Shown here: piece by piece, positions 38,226 to 47,931 of the stretch
Numbering within the stretch: the stretch's first letter is position 1
Layout: each line of letters opens with the position of its first letter
Origin: Mastigocoleus sp. MO_188.B34
Lineage (GTDB): Bacteria > Cyanobacteriota > Cyanobacteriia > Cyanobacteriales > Nostocaceae
DNA length: 64,000 nt
Assembly: GCF_030065675.1 (NCBI RefSeq)
Contig: NZ_JASJDK010000022.1
Span: 1-64,000 of the forward strand
Reading direction: 5' to 3'
The notes under the pieces: generated by a model
Database searches by the model: none
What the model was told of the DNA's origin: nothing
Seen by the model: only the letters and a program-made list of their open reading frames with translations
Position numbers and translations under genes: made by a program

Positions 38226-38725
38226 AGATTGGTATTGGCCATAGGTCTTAGGGCATAGGGTATGGGGTAGTTTTTGGGGTCCTATCTGTTTGGAATGGAG
38301 GACACTGGTAATTCAAGGGTTAGAGTTAGGAAGTGGCAATAATGCCATAAGCTTAGTTATCTAGCTCGAGAAAATCTAGCTCACTTGAGTTTAGCCATAG
38401 TTCAAACCACAAAATTCTCAAACCATAAAATTCTCCAACCACAAAATTCTCCATTACCCCATGCCCATTACCCTATGCCTATCAACCATTGCTATTATCC
38501 AAGAGCATAGTTAGCTTATGGTAATTCATACTATAAGCAAAAATGCTTCTGTTTATATGAGTTGGAAAAAGATCCAAGTATATACTAAGCATGGGAGGCG
38601 GGTACAAATTCAGATATTTAGTAAAATATCATCTTGGCAACAAGATATTTGCTGGGGCGTTTACAGGTATTAATACAACTAGTAGTTGTAAATGACTGCG
38701 ATCGGATGAAATAAATAAAGGAAAC
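38226..38725. repeat. Spacer with tandem repeats between gltA and ndhA
   Basis: At 38404-38452 there are three units of about 16 bp (AAACCACAAAATTCTC with small variations). CATTACCC and ATGCCCATTACCC heptamer-like repeats follow to about 38480. The segment just before ndhA (38700-38725) has AAAGGAAAC as ribosome-binding site. The rest is without features. Confidence 0.7.
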
Positions 38726-39844
38726 ATGAATCCAGGAATCGATCTCCAAGGAACTTTTATAGAATCCCTCAAGGATTTAGGACTACCCGCAGGAACAGCC
38801 AAAGCAGTTTGGATGCCACTGCCAATGATATTAATGATTATTGGGGCAACAGTGGGAGTACTAACCTGTGTTTGGTTGGAGCGGAAAATTTCTGCTGCCG
38901 CCCAGCAAAGAATTGGTCCGGAATACATTGGTCCATTAGGCTTACTTGCTCCTGTAGCCGATGGCTTAAAGCTTGTTTTCAAAGAAGATATAGTGCCGGC
39001 GAAGTCTGACCCATTATTATTTACACTGGGTCCGATTATCGTTGTGCTACCTGTATTTCTGTCATATTTAATCGTGCCGTTTGGACAAAATCTGGTAATT
39101 ACAGATATAGGCACTGGAGTATTTTTGTGGATTGCATTATCAAGCATTCAGCCAATTGGCCTGTTAATGGCTGGCTACGCTTCAAACAATAAATACTCTT
39201 TGTTGGGAGGATTGCGAGCTGCTGCGCAGTCCATTAGCTACGAAATTCCCTTAGCATTAGCGGTGCTTGCGGTTGTGATGATGTCCAATAGCTTGAGCAC
39301 CATTGATATCGTCAATCAACAATCAGGTTACGGTATATTAGGTTGGAATGTATGGCGACAACCAGTAGGTTTTATTATCTTTTGGATTGCCGCTCTTGCT
39401 GAATGTGAGCGGATGCCTTTTGACTTACCGGAAGCAGAGGAAGAAATCGTTGCAGGTTATCAAACCGAGTATTCAGGGATGAAATTTGCCCTGTTTTACT
39501 TGAGTTCCTATGTCAACCTCGTACTTTCTGCGTTATTAGTATCAATTTTATTCTTGGGTGGTTGGGATTTCCCAGTTCCTATTAATCTTGTAGCTGGCTG
39601 GTTAGGTGTCAGCGAAACAAATCCTCTTCTGCAGGTGATTACCGCTTCATTGGGTATCACCATGACAGTACTCAAAGCTTATTTTCTAGTATTTATAGCA
39701 ATTTTATTGCGGTGGACAGTACCCCGCGTTCGGATCGATCAATTGCTAGATTTAGGATGGAAGTTTTTGCTACCAATTGGTTTGGTTAATTTGCTCATCA
39801 CAGCAGCTCTAAAATTAGCCTTTCCTGTAGCTTTTGGCGGTTAA
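38726..39844 (+). CDS. ndhA: NAD(P)H-quinone oxidoreductase subunit 1 (NdhA)
   Basis: 372-residue membrane subunit of NDH-1, forming the quinone-binding interface between peripheral and membrane arms. Eight or so hydrophobic helices; hallmark sequences are [31 protein letters not shown], and [20 protein letters not shown]. In cyanobacteria NDH-1 uses ferredoxin for respiration, cyclic electron flow and CO2 uptake. It begins at ATG 38726 after AAAGGAAAC. First gene of ndhA-I-G-E. Confidence 0.97.
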   Translation: MNPGIDLQGTFIESLKDLGLPAGTAKAVWMPLPMILMIIGATVGVLTCVWLERKISAAAQQRIGPEYIGPLGLLAPVADGLKLVFKEDIVPAKSDPLLFTLGPIIVVLPVFLSYLIVPFGQNLVITDIGTGVFLWIALSSIQPIGLLMAGYASNNKYSLLGGLRAAAQSISYEIPLALAVLAVVMMSNSLSTIDIVNQQSGYGILGWNVWRQPVGFIIFWIAALAECERMPFDLPEAEEEIVAGYQTEYSGMKFALFYLSSYVNLVLSALLVSILFLGGWDFPVPINLVAGWLGVSETNPLLQVITASLGITMTVLKAYFLVFIAILLRWTVPRVRIDQLLDLGWKFLLPIGLVNLLITAALKLAFPVAFGG

Positions 39845-39869
39845 AGGGAAAGTTAAAGAGAGAGACACT

Positions 39870-40451
39870 ATGCTGAAGTTCCTCAAACAAGTAGTTGATT
39901 ACGGTAAAGAAGCGGTACAAGCCGGACGTTATATTGGTGAGGGTTTATCTGTAACCTTCGACCATATGAGTCGTCGTCCTGTAACCGTTCAGTATCCTTA
40001 CGAGAAACTGATTCCCAGCGAACGGTTTCGGGGTAGAATTCACTTTGAATTTGACAAGTGTATTGCGTGCGAAGTCTGCGTCCGCGTTTGTCCAATTAAC
40101 CTACCGGTAGTAGATTGGAAATTTGACAAAGCAAGTAAAAAGAAAGAACTAAAACACTACAGTATTGATTTTGGTGTTTGTATTTTCTGTGGTAATTGCG
40201 TGGAATACTGTCCGACTAATTGTTTGTCGATGACAGAAGAATATGAAATGGCGACCTACGATCGTCACGAATTAAATTACGACAACGTAGCGCTTGGTCG
40301 TTTACCCTATAAAGTCACTGATGACCCAATGGTCACACCATTACGCCAATTAGCTTACTTACCTAAGGGTGTGATGGATCCACATGACCTTCCTGCTGAT
40401 GTACAACGTGCTGGTGATCGCCCAGAAGACCTTGTAGAACAGGAAAAATAA
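39870..40451 (+). CDS. ndhI: NAD(P)H-quinone oxidoreductase subunit I (NdhI)
   Basis: 193 residues from ATG 39870 (MLKFLKQV) after AGAGAGA; a TTG at 39834 inside the ndhA end would add 12 unlikely residues. It is the ferredoxin-like subunit with two 4Fe-4S clusters, [12 protein letters not shown] and [12 protein letters not shown], that feed electrons to the quinone site. The C-terminus is acidic and mobile ([11 protein letters not shown]). 25 bp after ndhA, so co-transcribed. Confidence 0.97.
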   Translation: MLKFLKQVVDYGKEAVQAGRYIGEGLSVTFDHMSRRPVTVQYPYEKLIPSERFRGRIHFEFDKCIACEVCVRVCPINLPVVDWKFDKASKKKELKHYSIDFGVCIFCGNCVEYCPTNCLSMTEEYEMATYDRHELNYDNVALGRLPYKVTDDPMVTPLRQLAYLPKGVMDPHDLPADVQRAGDRPEDLVEQEK

Positions 40452-40943
40452 ACTAGTTAGTGGTCAGTCTTAGTCGGAGCGATCTGTTAGATAATTAGAT
40501 AGCGTTTTCAGATCCTATGAACTGACCATTAACTATAAATCAAAAGCCAAGTAAATCAAAAGCAAAGCAAATCAAAAAAAGTTGTGCATACCAATGTTCG
40601 CAAATAGCGGTTGCGTACCGTATGTATTACATATTCGCAGGACATATTTTTAGTTATGTCCTACGGACACGCAATACCTAGAGCCTGCGGCGACGGCGTT
40701 CACCGTAAGGTGCGTCTTTGCCTCTAGCTATAGCTGCGCTACCTACGGAACTGCTACCTTGCGGATCCGGTACGCTAGAGCCTGCGGCGTCGGCAAAGCC
40801 TCTGACTAACGTCACGCAGGGCGCGCTTACACGAGCTGCTAACCGCTAGGCGCTAATGACTTATGTCCTATGGACACGCTTGCGCTAATGATTTCCGCGT
40901 AGCGGTAGTTTGATAACTAACAAATAAGTAAAGGACCTAAAAA
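40452..40943. repeat. GC-rich palindromic repeat cluster inside the ndh operon
   Basis: About 490 bp between ndhI and ndhG. It contains two perfect inverted repeats, TGTCCTACGGACA (40657-40669) and TGTCCTATGGACA (40864-40876), and two copies of CTAGAGCCTGCGGCG (about 40679 and 40781), the second followed by TCGGCAAAGCCTCT. There are also several TAGCG/CGCTA pieces. The tail before ndhG has AAGGA at the ribosome-binding position. No open frame of note. Related elements lie at 16.3, 42.9, 58.3 and 63.5 kb. Confidence 0.8.
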
Positions 40944-41549
40944 GTGAACCTCGCCCAAGGAGTACAACTTGTTTCATTTGGCATTTTGGCTGCAATGATG
41001 ATTGGTGCAGCACTCGGTGTAGTGTTGTTTGAAAATATTGTTTATTCAGCCTTTATGCTTGGAGGTGTTTTTATTAGCATTGCAGGAATGTACCTGTTGC
41101 TAAATGCCGATTTCGTTGCTGCAGCTCAGCTACTAATTTATGTTGGTGCTGTTAATGTCCTGATTTTATTTGCCATCATGTTGGTGAACAAACGGGAAGA
41201 TTTTGCACCCCTTCCTAATGCTTGGGTACGCAAAGTACTAACTGCAATCGTCAGCCTGGGATTATTTGCTTTGTTAGGTGTGATGATTTTAGCTACACCT
41301 TGGGTCTCATCATCATCTGTGACTTCCGTAGGTAGTACTGCAATTTTAATTGGCGAACATTTCTTCAGCGATTATTTATTACCTTTTGAACTCGCTTCTG
41401 TATTACTTTTGATTGCCATGGTAGGTGCAATTATCTTGGCACGTCGTGAGTACTTGCCAGAACAATTACCTTCTGACACTCAACAGACAGTTTTAACTTT
41501 ACCAGAACGCTCTAGAGAATTATTCTCTGCTAGTAGCGAAAATGAGTAA
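40944..41549 (+). CDS. ndhG: NAD(P)H-quinone oxidoreductase subunit 6 (NdhG)
   Basis: 201-residue membrane subunit of NDH-1 with five hydrophobic helices. The conserved SAFMLGGVFISIAGMYLLLN and AAQLLIYVGAVNVLILFAIM, the latter forming the pi-bulge helix next to the quinone channel, are intact. It begins at GTG 40944 with AAGGA eight bases before. It is separated from ndhI by the repeat cluster but keeps the standard gene order. Confidence 0.96.
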   Translation: MNLAQGVQLVSFGILAAMMIGAALGVVLFENIVYSAFMLGGVFISIAGMYLLLNADFVAAAQLLIYVGAVNVLILFAIMLVNKREDFAPLPNAWVRKVLTAIVSLGLFALLGVMILATPWVSSSSVTSVGSTAILIGEHFFSDYLLPFELASVLLLIAMVGAIILARREYLPEQLPSDTQQTVLTLPERSRELFSASSENE

Positions 41550-41673
41550 TATTTAGTTAAAAATTGTTAGCCTGATTGTTAGCATTGACTGTTAGCATTA
41601 TTTCGAGTTAGCAATTGCTGGACAGATAACCAATAAAGAAACTGACAGAGAAATCACAACAACATCAAAATTC

Positions 41674-41979
41674 ATGCAACTTGAGTATTTCTTATTACTT
41701 GCAGCAGCGTTATTTTGCATCGGAATTTACGGTTTAATTACAAGCCGTAATGCCGTACGAGTCCTGATGTCTATCGAACTGCTGTTAAATGCGGTCAATC
41801 TCAACTTAATGGCATTTTCCAATTTCATGGATTCTGATGCAATTAAGGGTCAGGTATTTACAGTATTTGTGATTACCGTAGCTGCTGCAGAAGCAGCGGT
41901 TGGTTTGGCGATTGTACTTGCAATTTATCGCAACCGCGATACTGTTGATATGGAGCAGTTTAATCTCCTTAAGTGGTAA
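41674..41979 (+). CDS. ndhE: NAD(P)H-quinone oxidoreductase subunit 4L (NdhE)
   Basis: 101 residues and three transmembrane helices, the NuoK homologue of NDH-1. The proton-channel glutamates are in [13 protein letters not shown] and [12 protein letters not shown]. Starts at ATG 41674; the stop is six bases before nadK. Confidence 0.97.
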   Translation: MQLEYFLLLAAALFCIGIYGLITSRNAVRVLMSIELLLNAVNLNLMAFSNFMDSDAIKGQVFTVFVITVAAAEAAVGLAIVLAIYRNRDTVDMEQFNLLKW

Positions 41980-41985
41980 TTTTAG

Positions 41986-42909
41986 GTGGACCTAAAGCAG
42001 GTAATTATTGCCTACAAGGCACGGGATTCCCAAGCTAAACGCTGGGCAGAAAAGTGTGCCTCCCAATTGGAAGAACGCCACTGTCAAGTCATGATTGGAC
42101 CGAGTGGACCAAAGGATAATCCCTATCCGGTATTTTTGGCATCAGCAACCCAATCAATAGACTTGGCAGTTGTGCTTGGCGGTGATGGTACGGTTTTAAC
42201 TGGAGCCAGACATTTAGCCCCGGCTGGCATTCCTATTTTGGCCGTAAATGTGGGAGGTCATTTGGGATTTTTAACAGAATCCGTTGAAGAATTTCAGAAC
42301 ACAGAAGAAGTTTGGGATAGATTATCGGATGACCGCTATGCCATACAACGGCGAATGATGTTGTATTCTGCGGTCTATGAAGGACAAGGTAATCATTTAG
42401 AACCAGTAACAGAGCGTTATTTGGCTTTAAATGAAATTTGTATTAAACCTGCATCTGCCGACCGAATGATTACATCGGTTTTGGAAATGGAAATCGATGG
42501 GGAAATAGTTGACCAGTATCAAGGAGATGGGCTGATAATTTCTACTCCTACTGGTTCAACTGGTTATACGGTTTCTGCTAATGGTCCAATTATGCATGAT
42601 GGTATGGAAGCGCTCACTATCACGCCTATTTGTCCCATGAGTCTTTCCAGTCGCCCAATTGTATTACCTCCTGGCTCTGTTGTTAGTATTTGGCCATTAG
42701 GTGATTACGATTTGAGTACTAAGTTGTGGACGGATAGCATACTGGCGACTTCGATTTGGCCGGGACATCGGGTAGATGTACGTATGGCAGATTGTCGGGC
42801 TAAGTTTATTATTTTACGTGAAAACTATTCCTATTATCAGACGTTACGTGAGAAACTGCTTTGGGCAGGTACAAGAGTGCGCTACAACAGCAGGAATCAT
42901 GTGAATTAG
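41986..42909 (+). CDS. nadK: NAD(+) kinase
   Basis: 307 residues; phosphorylates NAD to NADP with ATP. The GGDGT motif (VVLGGDGTVLTGAR) is intact, as are GHLGFLTE, the NEICI region, and the substrate loop TPTGSTGYTVSANGP. It begins at GTG 41986, only six bases after ndhE, and is thus almost surely co-transcribed with NDH-1 subunits, tying NADP supply to electron transport. Cyanobacteria usually have two NAD kinases; which type this is cannot be told from the window. Confidence 0.95.
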   Translation: MDLKQVIIAYKARDSQAKRWAEKCASQLEERHCQVMIGPSGPKDNPYPVFLASATQSIDLAVVLGGDGTVLTGARHLAPAGIPILAVNVGGHLGFLTESVEEFQNTEEVWDRLSDDRYAIQRRMMLYSAVYEGQGNHLEPVTERYLALNEICIKPASADRMITSVLEMEIDGEIVDQYQGDGLIISTPTGSTGYTVSANGPIMHDGMEALTITPICPMSLSSRPIVLPPGSVVSIWPLGDYDLSTKLWTDSILATSIWPGHRVDVRMADCRAKFIILRENYSYYQTLREKLLWAGTRVRYNSRNHVN

Positions 42910-43136
42910 GGGTTGGGGATTGGGGATTAGGTATTAGCGTTAGCGCCTAGCGGCTAGCGGAAGCGTACTGTAAGTATTGCGTAACGGATCCGTAGGTAGC
43001 GCAGCTATAGTTATTGCGTGGCGTCAGCCATATAGGTATTAGCGATTGGGAAGAAAGAAATTACCAATTACCAATTACCAATTACCAATTACCAATTACC
43101 CATTACCCAATCGCCAGTCGCTAATCCCCAATCCCT
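42910..43136. repeat. Dispersed GC-rich repeat followed by heptamer repeats
   Basis: From 42935 to 43030 there is a GC-rich element with TAGCGCCTAGCGGCTAGCGG and GGATCCGTAGGTAGCGCAGC, related to the ndhI-ndhG spacer element. From about 43061 to 43110 about six ACCAATT heptamers follow and change to ACCCATT. The array ends at the htrA stop. Confidence 0.8.
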
Positions 43137-44234
43137 CTACGAAACCGGAAACTGACCGGGTATAACGTTAATATTCAAGTTGCGACCGTTGCGGTTCACT
43201 TCTAAATCGACATTACCGCCAACGGAAGTTTTTTCTACCTGCTGTTGTAGCTGATCTGCGGTTGTAACTCTTCTACCATCAATTTGCTGAATTACATCGC
43301 CTGTTCTCAAACCAGCTCTTGCTGCGGGAGAGTTACTGGCGACATCTAAAATTAAAACCCCTTCATTAGCTGTGACCCGCAGGTTTACCTCTTGGGTCAA
43401 ATCTTCTACAACGCCCGGTGTCAGTGTAGCCATACTAATTCCTAGGTAGGGATGTTGAACCTGTTCGCCAGCAATTAACTGATTGGCGATGGTACGGGCT
43501 CTGTTGATGGGAATTGCAAATCCTAATCCCTGGGCGCGTCCAATAATTGCTGTATTAATACCTATTACTTCGCCTCTTTGATTTAACAGTGGTCCACCAG
43601 AATTTCCTGGATTGATTGCAGCATCGGTTTGAATGAAGCGGAGACGTTTATCTGGAGTACCAACTAAGCCACTAGAACGTCCTGTTCCACTTATGATACC
43701 TGCAGTTACGGAATTGTCTAAACCAAGGGGATTACCAATTGCGATCGCCCATTCCCCTGGTTTCAAGGTGTCAGAATTTCCTAACTGTACACTTGGTAGA
43801 TTATTGGCAGAAATTTTGACTACAGCCAAATCTGTTAGTTTGTCTCTACCTAAAACTCGTCCGTTAAAACTGCGACCATCACTTAGAGTTACTCTAACTC
43901 TACTAGTGCCATCAACAACATGGGCATTGGTTAGTAATGTACCGTTTGAATCAATGATAAAACCTGAACCAACACCACGCTGACCTCTACGACCGCTTCG
44001 TCTTCCAAGCCTTGTTCCACCAGAATCAATTCTTACAACTGCTGGACCAGTTTTCTCTACTGCTGTTGCAATAAAGTTAGAAGGTACTCCCTGTGTTGTA
44101 TTTAACTGAGCAACGGACTGTTGTGGTTGGGCAATTGTAGGTAAAAGTTGAGTTACTGGTAAACTAAAAGCTGCTCCAGTAACAAATACGGATGCAAGAG
44201 TGAGTGTTTGTGGTAAGGAGAATTTGGGAGCCAT
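43137..44234 (-). CDS. HtrA/Deg-type S1C serine protease with PDZ domain
   Basis: 365 residues. The N-terminal hydrophobic segment (LTLASVFVTGAAFSLPV) gives export to periplasm or lumen. The trypsin-like domain has the triad His105 (LLTNAHVVDG), Asp135 (LTDLAVVKI) and Ser212 (NPGNSGGPL). One PDZ domain follows (about 265-360). This is the cyanobacterial HhoA/HhoB/HtrA group, which removes damaged proteins under light or heat stress; which paralogue it is cannot be decided. Single gene, with heptamer repeats on both sides. Confidence 0.93.
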   Translation of the reverse strand: MAPKFSLPQTLTLASVFVTGAAFSLPVTQLLPTIAQPQQSVAQLNTTQGVPSNFIATAVEKTGPAVVRIDSGGTRLGRRSGRRGQRGVGSGFIIDSNGTLLTNAHVVDGTSRVRVTLSDGRSFNGRVLGRDKLTDLAVVKISANNLPSVQLGNSDTLKPGEWAIAIGNPLGLDNSVTAGIISGTGRSSGLVGTPDKRLRFIQTDAAINPGNSGGPLLNQRGEVIGINTAIIGRAQGLGFAIPINRARTIANQLIAGEQVQHPYLGISMATLTPGVVEDLTQEVNLRVTANEGVLILDVASNSPAARAGLRTGDVIQQIDGRRVTTADQLQQQVEKTSVGGNVDLEVNRNGRNLNINVIPGQFPVS

Positions 44235-44841
44235 GGGTTTTTATTTCAGTTATCAGTTAACAGTTAGCAGTTAACAGTTAGCAGTTAACAGTTATCAGTT
44301 GAGAGTTGACTATTCTTGTTTATTCACTGTTAGTTGCGATATATCAAGATTTTTTATGTTACTTTGGATGACTAAGTGCAAATTAAAATACTTTGATTTG
44401 TGGATGTTTGGTGTGTAGTTTTTTGATGTGTGAATTATTTTTTAATGTGTGAATTATTTACAAAAATGACATAATTTGAAAAAAAATTAGCAGAATTCAA
44501 TATTGTGCTTAAATTCAGGAGTTTGCATTTAAAATTGTTTAAGACTTATTACTTTTAGTTTTACAAGCAAATATGACACAAAAGTGTCAGCGCAACGGTA
44601 CTAGTGTCTTAAAATTATTACGTTATAGTATATTTTGTAACTTTAATAAATGTTTTTGACATAAATTACTCTTCAAATAACTGCTGCCTATGATGTGATT
44701 ATAGGTATTCAAGCTTAGCAGTATATGAGAATCGACTGAGTTTTCTATAAACTTTTTCTTCAATAGTGAAGGTTAGCCGGGGATGGCGATTATAGGTGGA
44801 TCTGTGTCCCAAAAATAATAATATGATTTTCCAGATATCCT
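44235..44841. repeat. Spacer with CAGTTAACAGTTAG repeats
   Basis: At 44247-44310 CAGTTAA and CAGTTAG/CAGTTAT heptamers alternate about nine times just upstream of the htrA start. The remaining 530 bp are AT-rich with no gene. Confidence 0.7.
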
Positions 44842-45240
44842 CTAAAAAGATTTTGGGTTATGTATAGTTAATTTTTGGGGGTGTAATCTTTGGATATTTT
44901 GATTAACGGTTACAGTGTTTAAGCTTTGAGACCAATTGCCAAAATAGCTCAATATAATTCCAAATAAAATAATCGTACCGCCAATTAATTGAGCGGGAGT
45001 AGGTATTTCTCGCAAAATAACATAAGCTGCAAAAATTGCTGCAATTGGGTTAAATGCTCCGGCGATCGCAATCATGGAACTACTAAATTTCTTTAAGCCT
45101 TTAAACCAAAATGTTTGACCAAATCCAACAATTATTGCTCCATAAATTAACATCCATTGCCATCAAAAAGGCGAAAAGATTGATTCGCTAAAATGATTTG
45201 TGCTGCGAATAGATAAAACGGCAAATAAAAAAATTAGAGT
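44842..45240 (-). pseudogene. Decayed EamA/DMT-family transporter
   Basis: Only the last part of an EamA (drug/metabolite transporter) protein remains. From 45153 down it reads GAIIVGFGQTFWFKGLKKFS and AGAFNPIAAIFAAYVILREI, the final helices of the second EamA repeat. Upstream, the same frame continues with protein-like sequence (STLIFLFAVLSIRST) but is broken by a TGA at about 45165. The N-terminal repeat is missing altogether, and the NACHT gene begins beyond 45276. It is therefore a truncated, nonsense-mutated remnant, not a functional transporter. Confidence 0.75.
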
Positions 45241-45275
45241 TGATAGTGTGGTACGGCACCCTACAATCTACATTT

Positions 45276-47576
45276 TTATTGAAATTGATTTTTTACTTGC
45301 TCGAAGGGTAAATACAAAGTTGACTCAATTTCTTCTCTGACGGCACGGGTGACATAGCCATTATCTAAGCAATCTAATAGTAGATTATTGGCATTAAGGT
45401 ACTTTTCAAGATTTTTCTTTTCTTCTTCATTGAACTCCCATTTATGTGCAATATCACGATGCTTAATCATTACATTTCTCAATTGATTTGACCAAGATTG
45501 ACCGTGCTCAAGCCACCAATACATAATTGTTTCCGTATCGTTGTCTTCCTGTGGTAATTGCTTTTTCAAATCTTGTAATGCTTCACTCAATCCTTTAGTA
45601 ATCTCAAGCTCAATATATCTGTTGAGATCTTGACTCAGGTCTCGATTTAGGTAGATGCTTAGGTCTCGTCTGAGTTCTGGGCTAAGATCTTGACTCAGGT
45701 CTGGACTAAGATATCGACTGAGGTCCTTCTTGAGGTTTTGACTGAGATTAAGCCTGAAATCTTGGCTAAAGTCTCGAATAAGGTCTCGATTGAGGTAGCA
45801 ACTAAGATCTCGAGTGAGGTTGAATCTGGGATATTGATTGAGATTGAGGTTCAGGTTAAGGCTTAGGTTAAGATAACAAGCTCTAACTACAGCTGGTTTG
45901 TGGCTTGTTTTCACAGAACTAGCTTTTCTACTAACCCAAGCAAGAAATTCCTGCACCTTTTCGTCTATTACTAATATTCTATCTACTTGCTGTTTAATTA
46001 ACTTTAACAGTTCATTTGTATTGGATAGCATCCCTGATGTCAGCACAAAAACTTCTCGCCAACGTTTTTCTGTAATATGCTTGACCAAATCTGATAGTGT
46101 TTGCTGACTAACAATTTTTCTTGCCGTAAAGTATTCTTGAAACGTCAAATGAGAAAATGAATATATACCTATTGCGCGTTCTACAAGTAATCCATGTTGA
46201 GCTTCGATAGATTTCAAGACTGCTTCACTATCAAGATGCAACTTTTCAGTTTCAGTTGGTGCGTCTGGTAAATTACTGATGTAATCAGCAATGTAATTTT
46301 CTACAATTCTTTGCTTGAAAAAATATTTTTTCTCACTAAAGGTGTTAAAAGCAACCTGACTGAGCAAATCTTCCTTTCGTTTTACAAAAAGTTGCTTGTA
46401 GACCTGTTGTCGGTAAATTTGGCGTTTATCATCCCATTTTCGAAGTAGAGTTTCAGTTGCTCGTTTGTACAACTCAGCACGGTCCTTAGGAAAATTTCTA
46501 GAGTCTTCAAATTCTAGACAAAGAAGAGTTAACAATAAAGGACTGGTTGCTAATTCTTTGATCTGCGGATCCTCTTCCAGTTGTTGGATAAAATCATTGG
46601 CATAATCCAATCTTTTTATTTCAAACCAGCAGTTAGCAAATTTCTGAATTTGCTCATCTTCAAAATCAGCGACTTCTACCTCAGTAAATTGAGTAAACGT
46701 ATACTCTCTAGCTGCAATACGACAGGTTATAACAAATTGAGACGAGTTAAATTGCTGGGAAAACTCTTGAATTTGCGTAATGATGCGAACGCTATCTTCT
46801 TCTCGAACTTCATCTAAACCATCCAGCAACACCAATGCTCGACCTGCTTTCAATATTTGCTGTACTTTGGTTGGAGCTTCTGTCACCCCACATTTATCTA
46901 ACCACTTAGAAATATAATCCAGCAAACCAGGTTCGTCTTGTGTTTCCGCGAATTGCTTGAGGGGAATAAATATAGGGACGTAATTTTTCAGTAAACCTCC
47001 TGTGCTGCACTGCATTGATAAGTATTTAAGGAAGGTAGTTTTTCCTGCTCCCGGCTTACCCAATACCATCAACTTTTTGTAATCTTGTACCGCTTTCAAT
47101 CCTTCTAGTCGCTCCTCTTTCACTTTATTCAAGCAAAAGCGGTCAAAATTTTCCAAGTTTAAGTCTTCTGAAAGCTTCTTTAATTCAAGTCGCCTACGCC
47201 CTGTAATTTTCTCCAGAATGTTGACTTGAGTATAAATACTACCTAAATCAATTGGCTGGGTCATGTCCAAAACCCTTATGGTACCGCAAGATTGTTCAAT
47301 ATCAGCCTTTATCTTTTGTCTTATATCCTGCACTAAAGTATCGATGTCGGGGAAATTATTTTGAGGTTCACATATTTCATTCCACTTCAGATTAAGTTTG
47401 TCGCAAATTTCTTCAAAAATGTAGCGATCTACAGTTTTACGGTTAAAAAATTTGTTGATCGTTGAGCGATGTTTTTCCAAAGATTCTGCTAAAGCTGTTT
47501 GAGTTAGTTCATTACGGCGTAAAGCCTTATTTGCTTTTTCAATCCCTTCTGGTGATGCTTTGAAACCTCTAGCCAT
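45276..47576 (-). CDS. NACHT-domain NTPase with N-terminal HTH and C-terminal tetrapeptide repeats
   Basis: 766 residues. The N-terminal 70 residues form a helix-turn-helix-like region (LTQTALAESLEKHRSTINKF). NACHT follows with Walker A GKPGAGKTT (173-181), Walker B LVLLDGLDE (248-256), sensor region FVITCR, and the winged-helix part (FSHLTFQEYFTA). Residues 590-653 are sixteen back-to-back tetrapeptides of the form [DNYE]-[LF]-x-x, preceded by an NLNL-rich stretch. A C-terminal helical domain closes the protein. Bacterial NACHT proteins of this general form are known anti-phage proteins related to animal NLRs; the repeat region would be the sensor or scaffold. A defence role is inferred, not shown. 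It lies next to a dead transporter gene and is divergent from a small membrane protein. Confidence 0.88.
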   Translation of the reverse strand: MARGFKASPEGIEKANKALRRNELTQTALAESLEKHRSTINKFFNRKTVDRYIFEEICDKLNLKWNEICEPQNNFPDIDTLVQDIRQKIKADIEQSCGTIRVLDMTQPIDLGSIYTQVNILEKITGRRRLELKKLSEDLNLENFDRFCLNKVKEERLEGLKAVQDYKKLMVLGKPGAGKTTFLKYLSMQCSTGGLLKNYVPIFIPLKQFAETQDEPGLLDYISKWLDKCGVTEAPTKVQQILKAGRALVLLDGLDEVREEDSVRIITQIQEFSQQFNSSQFVITCRIAAREYTFTQFTEVEVADFEDEQIQKFANCWFEIKRLDYANDFIQQLEEDPQIKELATSPLLLTLLCLEFEDSRNFPKDRAELYKRATETLLRKWDDKRQIYRQQVYKQLFVKRKEDLLSQVAFNTFSEKKYFFKQRIVENYIADYISNLPDAPTETEKLHLDSEAVLKSIEAQHGLLVERAIGIYSFSHLTFQEYFTARKIVSQQTLSDLVKHITEKRWREVFVLTSGMLSNTNELLKLIKQQVDRILVIDEKVQEFLAWVSRKASSVKTSHKPAVVRACYLNLSLNLNLNLNQYPRFNLTRDLSCYLNRDLIRDFSQDFRLNLSQNLKKDLSRYLSPDLSQDLSPELRRDLSIYLNRDLSQDLNRYIELEITKGLSEALQDLKKQLPQEDNDTETIMYWWLEHGQSWSNQLRNVMIKHRDIAHKWEFNEEEKKNLEKYLNANNLLLDCLDNGYVTRAVREEIESTLYLPFEQVKNQFQ
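45618..45809 (-). repeat. 12-bp coding tandem repeat (tetrapeptide array in the NACHT protein)
   Basis: Sixteen consecutive 12-bp units encode DLSC, YLNR, DLIR, DFSQ, DFRL, NLSQ and so on to DLSQ, DLNR. The units keep the GAT/CTN core but diverge at the third and fourth residues, so the array expanded some time ago and is under amino-acid selection. Confidence 0.85.
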
Positions 47577-47931
47577 GAACTAATCTATCCATTAACTAAA
47601 TGAATTTGATGAAAATATTTGAATGACTCTACTTAGATATTTTATTAATAAAGATTTTATTAAGAAAGTGTTTAAATAACTCAGTATGAAGACTTAAATC
47701 CTTAATTTATGTCTTTTACAGTATTTTATGAATGCATTTTTTATACTTTTACCCAAATTAATTAGTTTTTTATACTTAAATTTTTAATATCTAACTCTCA
47801 TTTAGAGTAAGACACAACTAATACAAAATCATAAGTTACAGCGACATTCAACGACACCTAACGACACCTCTAACGACACCTCTAACGACACCTCTAATGC
47901 ATATTGATAAGTAAGAGTTACCAAGACATTA
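47577..47931. other. Divergent promoter region of the NACHT gene and the small membrane protein
   Basis: 355 bp, AT-rich. Its right end holds the CGACA direct repeats listed separately; no other feature was recognised. Confidence 0.5.
47842..47895. repeat. Direct repeats of CGACA upstream of a small membrane protein
   Basis: CGACA occurs at 47842, 47852, 47861, 47873 and 47885. The last three lie within exact 12-bp repeats of AACGACACCTCT. They lie 37-90 bp before the start of the small membrane protein gene. Iterated sites of this type may bind a regulator, possibly the HTH-bearing NACHT protein next door, but that is speculation. Confidence 0.6.
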
